Part shown: positions 59,043 to 64,000 of the stretch, piece by piece | Position numbering within the stretch: position 1 is the stretch's first letter | Layout: every line of letters begins with the position of its first letter | Source: Deltaproteobacteria bacterium | GTDB taxonomy: Bacteria; Desulfobacterota; GWC2-55-46 | DNA: 64,000 bases | Assembly (NCBI GenBank): GCA_016219015.1 | Contig: JACRCL010000002.1 | Span: forward strand, 1 to 64,000 | Reading direction: 5' to 3' | Translations under genes and position numbers: made by a program | The notes under the pieces: model-generated | Told to the model about the DNA's origin: nothing | The model's input: only the letters and a program-made list of their open reading frames with translations | Database searches by the model: none

Positions 59043-61442
59043 ATGCGGAAATCAAAAAGGGTCCTTCATTTTTTGACAGGCGCGTCGTTCCTTATATCCG
59101 CCGCCCTTACCGTTTCCTCTTGCTCATCCCGCAGGCCGCTCATCCCTGTCAACACCGCTGACGCGGCAATCCCCATAAGAACGGAAAAGGCTTCAGCGTC
59201 TGCGAAGAATGATGGCTGCCGGCCCGAAGAGTGCGTAAGATCGGCGATTAAGGACCTTGCCAAAGGGGACCTTTTGTCCGCCGAACAGAAGCTCGAAGAG
59301 GTGCGCGAGGGGTACCCGAATACCCTTTGGGCCGCGAGGGCGTCGTTCCTCCTCGCGGGCGTCACGCTTGCGCGCGGCGGGGACGCGACCGCCCTCCTCG
59401 AAGAGACCGAGCCCCTTTCACGGATACCCGATTATATCCTTTTCTACAAGGGCAGGGCCTTTTACCAGGCTATGAGGCCTGATGAGGCCGTAGAGGCCTA
59501 TGATTCCCTGATACAGGAGTACCCTGACTCGGCATTGGCGCCGGACGCCCTCTTCCGGAAGGGACTCATCCAGACGGAGCAGGGCGGGTATTCAGAGGCC
59601 CGGAAGACCTTTGGCGAGTTCATATCGTCTTTCCCCAAAGACCTTTCCGTCCCTGAGGCGTTAATCAAAATGGCGGAATGCTCCATGAAGCTCGGGGAGC
59701 CGGCCCAGGCCGCCGGGCCCTTGAAAAAGGTGCTGGTCTATTACGCGACGGATAAGAACGCGCCCAGGGCCAAAGTCCTCCTCGACGAGATAAAGGGGCA
59801 GGGGGTGGAGGTGCAGGCGTTTACGGGCGAAGAGGAGTTCGAGAGGGCGAAGAGGCTGTTTTTCAACGCGAGTTATAAAGACGCCATCGACGGCTTTTTC
59901 AAGGTTATCAGGGAAAAAGAAAGCCCGTTTTTCGACGCCGCCTATATGAAGAAGGCGGTGGCGGAGATAAGGCTTAAGCAATACGCGGACGCGGAGAAGA
60001 CCTTGAAGGATTACCTCGCGACCGCCGCCCCGAGGAAGGAGTGCGAGGCCCTTTACTGGCTCGGTGCCGTATATCTGCGGACGAACGACGAGGGCGGGCT
60101 CCTTAAGATAGATGAAAGGCTTTCGGCAAGCTGCCCGGCAGGGACTGAGCGGCCGCAGGTGCTGTTGTATTTAGGCAGGCTCTACGCCGAAAAGGGGCTC
60201 AAGGAAAAGTCCCGCGCGACGTATAAAAGGGTTATCGAGGGGTATAAGGGGAGCATCTACGCCGAAGACGCGGCGTGGTCGCTCGGGTGGTCGAGCTACA
60301 GGGCGGGCAGGTTCGAGGAGGCCTACAACGACTTCCTTTCTCTGATAGAGGCGCGTCCCAACGGCGGGAAGACCGGGCAGTTCCTTTACTGGGCGGGCAA
60401 GAGCCTTGAGAGGATGGGTAGAAACCAGGAGGCCGCCCGCGTATATGAGAGGCTCTCTGCCGTCGACGACGGCTATTATTCGATGATGGCGCGCCAGAGG
60501 CAGGGCCTTGTCAGGAATGACGCGCCCCTTCAGGAGAAGGAGCCTTACGCGCCGGAGACTGAGTTCAAGTACGTGGAACCCCCCGCGGAATACTCCGTGG
60601 AATACCCTGCCTCGAAGGCTGATAGCAATTACGGGATATATAAGGAAAAGGAAGGGCTTGCCGGGGACAGCCATTACCGCGCCTCGCTGGAGCTGCTTTT
60701 ACTCGGGCTGAACGAAGAGGCGGCCCAGGAGGCGGACCTCCTTGCGAAGAGGTATTCGGAAGATAAAGGCGCTCTATCCGGGCTGGCCGAGCTGGCGCGG
60801 CTTTTCTACGAGGCCGGGGACTATTACCGCGCGCTCAAGCTCCACCAGGGCTGTCTTTCAAAGGGGGCAAAGGGGCAGGGGGAGGCGTCTGAGGCGTTCG
60901 CGTTCCCTCCGGGGCTTGTCGAGGATATCAAAGAGAGGGTAAACGGCGCGATAGACCCGCACCTCGTGGCCGCTATAATAAGGGAGGAGAGCCACTTCAA
61001 CCCTGATGCCGTCTCCAGCGCCGGGGCGCTCGGGATAATGCAGATAATGCCGTCCACCGGCGCTTTCATAGCAAGGGAGCTTAACAGGGCGTTCGACGTG
61101 AAATACCTCCTCGACCCGTCCTTCAGCATAGAGCTCGGCTCGTGGTACCTCGGGCACCTCGCGAAGAGGTTTGACGGCGACCTTGTCCTTGCCATAGCGG
61201 GCTATAACGCGGGGCCCGGCGCGGCGGCAAGATGGAAAGAGACTCTGCCCCCGGAGCTCGACGAGTTCATAGAGTCGATCCCCTACGCGGAGACCCGCTC
61301 ATACGCAAAAAAGGTCTTGAGGAGCTACGCTCGGTTCCTGAACACTCCCGGCAGCAACGGGGCGGACCTGAGCCCGATAGTAAAGCGCGTAAGGAAGCGC
61401 GATAAGGACGTGAAAATAAACCACGATAAAGGGAGGTCTTGA
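59043..61442 (+). CDS. TPR-containing lytic transglycosylase, lipoprotein
   Basis: This 799-residue protein has a signal peptide with a lipobox VSSC (Cys 27). Residues 60-600 are TPR-like repeats (AVEAYDSLIQEYPDSALAPD and similar). A C-terminal SLT domain (about 635-760) has the catalytic glutamate in HLVAAIIREESHFNPDAVS and the GALGIMQIMPSTG motif, then IAGYNAGPGAAARWKE. It cuts peptidoglycan glycan strands. It is longer than Slt70 by its repeats. The next gene starts 45 nt downstream. Confidence 0.93.
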   Translation: MRKSKRVLHFLTGASFLISAALTVSSCSSRRPLIPVNTADAAIPIRTEKASASAKNDGCRPEECVRSAIKDLAKGDLLSAEQKLEEVREGYPNTLWAARASFLLAGVTLARGGDATALLEETEPLSRIPDYILFYKGRAFYQAMRPDEAVEAYDSLIQEYPDSALAPDALFRKGLIQTEQGGYSEARKTFGEFISSFPKDLSVPEALIKMAECSMKLGEPAQAAGPLKKVLVYYATDKNAPRAKVLLDEIKGQGVEVQAFTGEEEFERAKRLFFNASYKDAIDGFFKVIREKESPFFDAAYMKKAVAEIRLKQYADAEKTLKDYLATAAPRKECEALYWLGAVYLRTNDEGGLLKIDERLSASCPAGTERPQVLLYLGRLYAEKGLKEKSRATYKRVIEGYKGSIYAEDAAWSLGWSSYRAGRFEEAYNDFLSLIEARPNGGKTGQFLYWAGKSLERMGRNQEAARVYERLSAVDDGYYSMMARQRQGLVRNDAPLQEKEPYAPETEFKYVEPPAEYSVEYPASKADSNYGIYKEKEGLAGDSHYRASLELLLLGLNEEAAQEADLLAKRYSEDKGALSGLAELARLFYEAGDYYRALKLHQGCLSKGAKGQGEASEAFAFPPGLVEDIKERVNGAIDPHLVAAIIREESHFNPDAVSSAGALGIMQIMPSTGAFIARELNRAFDVKYLLDPSFSIELGSWYLGHLAKRFDGDLVLAIAGYNAGPGAAARWKETLPPELDEFIESIPYAETRSYAKKVLRSYARFLNTPGSNGADLSPIVKRVRKRDKDVKINHDKGRS

Positions 61443-61487
61443 GAGAAAGCACCTTGAAAGCCAGCCGTCCCTGAAAGGCTCTGTTCC

Positions 61488-63269
61488 ATGGCTTCGCAAA
61501 GAAGCAGTTACTACCCCGCCCTGAGCTACTCCATCAAAGTCGCCCTGACAGTATTCCTTACGGAAGTCCTTATAATGTTCGTCTTCGCCGTATTCCCTAT
61601 CGAGGACGACATAGAGAGGGCGCTCGCCGACAGCCTCCTTCTCGTTATCGTGCTCATCCCGACCTTTTACGGGCTCGTATACCGGCCCCTTTTTAGGGAG
61701 ATAAGGCTCAGGGAGAACGCGCAGGACGAGCTGAAGGAGGCGAACGGGAAGCTAAGCGAGTACGCAAGCGGGCTTGAGAGGCTTGTGGACGAGAAGGTCC
61801 TCGAGAAGAGGCAGACCGAGGAGCAGTACAAGGCCCTGCTTGAGAACTCGAACGACATCATAATAATAGCGGACCCGAATATGAAGGTAGCCTTCTGGAA
61901 CAGGCTCGCCGAGGAGTCTTTCGGATATAGCGGCGATGAGGCCGTGGGCAAAGGGCTCGGCATCATAGTCCCGGAGAAATACAGGGAGGCGCACGATAAA
62001 GGCTTCAGGAGTTTTATAGAATCCGGAAGCCTGAAAAGAGGCAAGCTCTCCGGGATAGAGGGGCTCAAAAGGGACGGGACCATGTTCCCTGTCGAGATAT
62101 CGGTATCGTCTTACGGGACAGACGGCAGGCGTTTCGTCACGGCCATTATCCGCGACATAACCGAAAGGAGGCAGACCGAGGCCCGGCTGAAGGAGCAGAT
62201 AGAAAAGCTCTCGGCCTTCCGCAATATCGACATGGCCATCTCGTCGAGCCTCGATATCCGCCTTACCCTGAACGTCATCCTCGACCAGATAACCGCTACC
62301 CTCAACGCAGACGCCGCGGACATACTGCTTTTCAACCCCGCGACCTTACTACTCGAATACAGCGCGGGCAAGGGTTTCCGCACGGAGGCGCTGAAATACA
62401 CGCGGCTGCGCGTTGGAGACGGCTACGCCGGGAAGGCGGCTTACGAGGGAAAGAGCTTACGCATAAAAAACATTAATATCGAACAGGGCGAGCTCGCAAG
62501 GGCGCCCCTTTTCCAGCAAGAGGGGTTTATCTCCTACTGCTCCGTGCCGCTGCTTTCAAAAGGGGACCTTAAGGGGGTGCTTGAGATATACAAACGGTCC
62601 GAATCCGTGTATTCGCCCGAGACGCTCGACTTCATCGACGGGCTTGCCCTCCAGGCAGCCATAGCCATAGACAACGCGGAGATGTTCAACGAGGCGAAGA
62701 GGTCCAACATCGAGCTTGCGCTGGCGTATGAGACTACCATTGAAGGGTGGTCGAGGGCGCTGGATTTAAGGGACAAGGAGACCGAGGGCCACTCCCAAAG
62801 GGTCACCGATATGACCGTCCGGATAGGCAGGGCGATGGGCCTGACGGAAGCCGAGCTAGTCCATGCGAGGAGGGGGGCCCTCCTCCACGACATAGGGAAG
62901 ATGGGCGTGCCTGACGCGATACTGCTCAAACCCGGCCCGCTTACGGAAGAGGAATGGGCGATAATGAGGAAGCACCCGGTCTACGCATACGAGATGCTCC
63001 AGCCGATAAGCTACCTGAGGCCCGCCGCCGACATCCCGTACTGCCACCATGAGAAGTGGGACGGGTCGGGCTACCCGCGCGGGCTTAAAGGCGCGGAGAT
63101 CCCGATAGCGGCCCGCGTATTCGCCCTTGCCGATGTCTGGGACGCGCTCCGCTCCGACAGGCCTTACAGGCCCGCCTGGAGCGATGAGAAGGCCAGGGCG
63201 GAGATTATTTCGATATCGGGCAAGCACCTCGACCCGCAGGTAGTGGAGATTTTCTTGAAAGGCGTATAA
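61488..63269 (+). CDS. Membrane PAS-GAF-HD-GYP cyclic-di-GMP phosphodiesterase
   Basis: This 593-residue protein has two transmembrane helices (about 12-66), a short coiled coil (70-105), a PAS domain (110-230, KALLENSNDIIIIADPNMKV), a GAF domain (245-400), and an HD-GYP domain (420-590). Motifs HDIGKMGVPDAILLKPGPLT and CHHEKWDGSGYPRGLKG carry the HD and HHxxWDGxGYP-type residues. HD-GYP proteins degrade cyclic-di-GMP. The PAS and GAF domains would sense a signal such as a ligand or redox state. It follows the transglycosylase gene. Confidence 0.93.
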   Translation: MASQRSSYYPALSYSIKVALTVFLTEVLIMFVFAVFPIEDDIERALADSLLLVIVLIPTFYGLVYRPLFREIRLRENAQDELKEANGKLSEYASGLERLVDEKVLEKRQTEEQYKALLENSNDIIIIADPNMKVAFWNRLAEESFGYSGDEAVGKGLGIIVPEKYREAHDKGFRSFIESGSLKRGKLSGIEGLKRDGTMFPVEISVSSYGTDGRRFVTAIIRDITERRQTEARLKEQIEKLSAFRNIDMAISSSLDIRLTLNVILDQITATLNADAADILLFNPATLLLEYSAGKGFRTEALKYTRLRVGDGYAGKAAYEGKSLRIKNINIEQGELARAPLFQQEGFISYCSVPLLSKGDLKGVLEIYKRSESVYSPETLDFIDGLALQAAIAIDNAEMFNEAKRSNIELALAYETTIEGWSRALDLRDKETEGHSQRVTDMTVRIGRAMGLTEAELVHARRGALLHDIGKMGVPDAILLKPGPLTEEEWAIMRKHPVYAYEMLQPISYLRPAADIPYCHHEKWDGSGYPRGLKGAEIPIAARVFALADVWDALRSDRPYRPAWSDEKARAEIISISGKHLDPQVVEIFLKGV

Positions 63270-63373
63270 GGACTACTCCTTTCAGGCAAGTTTTATCGGC
63301 TTGCCCCTTTCTCGTAAAATTTCTTTTTTGAAGGTTCAATTAAGCAATACCGGTGTATTTTGGCCTTTCTTCT

Positions 63374-63381
63374 GATAGAAT
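63374..63381 (+). promoter_or_regulatory. Extended -10 element before the M48 gene
   Basis: TGATAGAAT (TGn-TAGAAT) ends at 63381, 6 nt before the ATG. No -35 box or ribosome site is clear. Confidence 0.4.
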
Positions 63382-63387
63382 TTTCTT

Positions 63388-64000
63388 ATGGCATTGCTCA
63401 TAACCCTCATAGCGCTCTATATACTCTTTACCGGGTTCGTCCTTTTCCTCGAATACCTGAACGTCTCTTACCTTGAAAAGAACAGGGGCAAGGTCCCGCC
63501 GGGGTTCGAAGGGTCCGTCGGCCCGGACTTCCTTGAAAGGGCCTCGGGGTATCTGAGGGAGAATACGAAATTCGGGGCTGTGGCGTACAGCATCGAGAGG
63601 ATTGTAGCCCTTATATTCGTATTTGCGGCGCTCGGGTACTATAACAATCTCATCTCCTCGCTCAAGCTATCCTTCCCGTTTTCCGGAGTCATATTTTTCA
63701 TGCTCCTTTTTTACGCGGACGCCCTTCTTACCGCGCCTTTGAGCCTGTACAGGACCTTCGGCATAGAGAAAAGGTACGGGTTTACCACCATGACACCGGG
63801 GCTTTGGGCGGTGGATTTCATGAAATCGCTCGTTGTCTCGACGGTTATCCTCGCGGCGATAACCTACGCCGCGCTAAAGATAGTCGAGATGAGCCCGGCG
63901 CTCTGGTGGTTCTGGATATGGGCGCTATTCCTCGCGTTCAGCGTATTCATGCTCTATATCTCGCCGTATGTAATAGAGCCGCTTTTCAACAAGTTCGAGC
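63388..64000 (+). CDS. M48-family membrane peptidase (Ste24/CAAX protease-like), N-terminal part
   Basis: The first 204 residues of a gene that runs off the right edge are seen. At least four to five hydrophobic helices are present (1-23, 67-90, 95-120, 140-165, 170-195). The segments YRTFGIEKRYGFTTMTPGLW and YISPYVIEPLFNKFE are the N-terminal signature of Ste24/CAAX prenyl protease 1-type M48 peptidases. The zinc motif HExxH lies outside the window. In bacteria it may work in membrane-protein quality control. Confidence 0.85.
   Translation, partial: MALLITLIALYILFTGFVLFLEYLNVSYLEKNRGKVPPGFEGSVGPDFLERASGYLRENTKFGAVAYSIERIVALIFVFAALGYYNNLISSLKLSFPFSGVIFFMLLFYADALLTAPLSLYRTFGIEKRYGFTTMTPGLWAVDFMKSLVVSTVILAAITYAALKIVEMSPALWWFWIWALFLAFSVFMLYISPYVIEPLFNKFE

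Noticed and set aside
1-64000. CRISPR array
   Set aside because: No regularly spaced direct repeats were seen; the repeats found are dispersed palindromic elements.

Overview
This 64 kb window is bacterial chromosome from a Gram-negative with a lipid A outer membrane. Gene content, AGG/ATA-rich codon use and gene order (lysS, lol, bamA, skp, lpx and fabZ in one run) point to a deltaproteobacterium in the broad sense (Desulfobacterota-like). That placement is inferred from gene order, not from a marker tree. A selenocysteine tRNA shows that the organism makes selenoproteins, although none is seen here.

Layout. 1-1200: debris of an integrated element (end of a possible outer-membrane protein, a truncated GH24 phage lysozyme, a GIY-YIG-type protein) lying against the 3' end of tRNA-Sec (1209-1306). 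1307-2524: a gene-free stretch with a hairpin-rich segment, a terminator and several repeat copies. 2525-21427: a one-direction run of 16 genes for outer-membrane biogenesis: lysS, lolC/E, a cyclic-nucleotide-binding protein, lolD, bamA, skp/ompH, lpxD, fabZ, lpxA, a Gfo/Idh oxidoreductase, lpxB, msbA, a DUF374 acyltransferase, waaA, lpxK and an lpxL-type acyltransferase. 21654-28760: alanine dehydrogenase, an AcuC-type deacetylase, a MetV-like protein, folD, a small coiled-coil protein and a CPA2 cation/proton antiporter. 29149-30862: a zinc-ribbon protein, then a small AT-rich island holding an XRE regulator, a HARE-HTH protein with a nuclease-like domain, and a 66-residue acidic protein. 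30906-40587: dGTPase, Slp lipoprotein, queC with a 45-residue downstream ORF, an APH/P-loop fusion, hpt, a zinc-finger/DUF3426 protein, tatA and tonB. 40648-45112: the glycine cleavage genes gcvT-gcvH-gcvPA-gcvPB. 45324-48852: a Clp1-like kinase overlapping an Nramp transporter, then a dihaem cytochrome lipoprotein. 49168-52764: a crotonase-thiolase-MBL-hydroxyacyl-CoA dehydrogenase operon. 53010-64000: pyruvate kinase, dienelactone hydrolase, quinone oxidoreductase, glucan phosphorylase, a TPR/SLT lytic transglycosylase, a PAS-GAF-HD-GYP protein and the start of an M48 protease.

The intergenic gaps carry at least six families of short palindromic or inverted-repeat elements (called A to F here, plus a small terminator-like G repeat). 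They also sit inside the outer-membrane operon, between genes, without breaking one. Family A keeps a stem whose sequence changes on both sides between copies, so structure appears to be what is conserved.

The most interesting items are the XRE/HARE-nuclease/small-protein island, the element debris at tRNA-Sec, the covarying repeat family, a set of four genes whose -10 box lies only 6-8 nt before the start codon (probable leaderless mRNAs), the extra N-terminal domain of BamA, and the Clp1-like kinase coupled to Nramp. All product names come from reading motifs and family resemblance; no database search was run.
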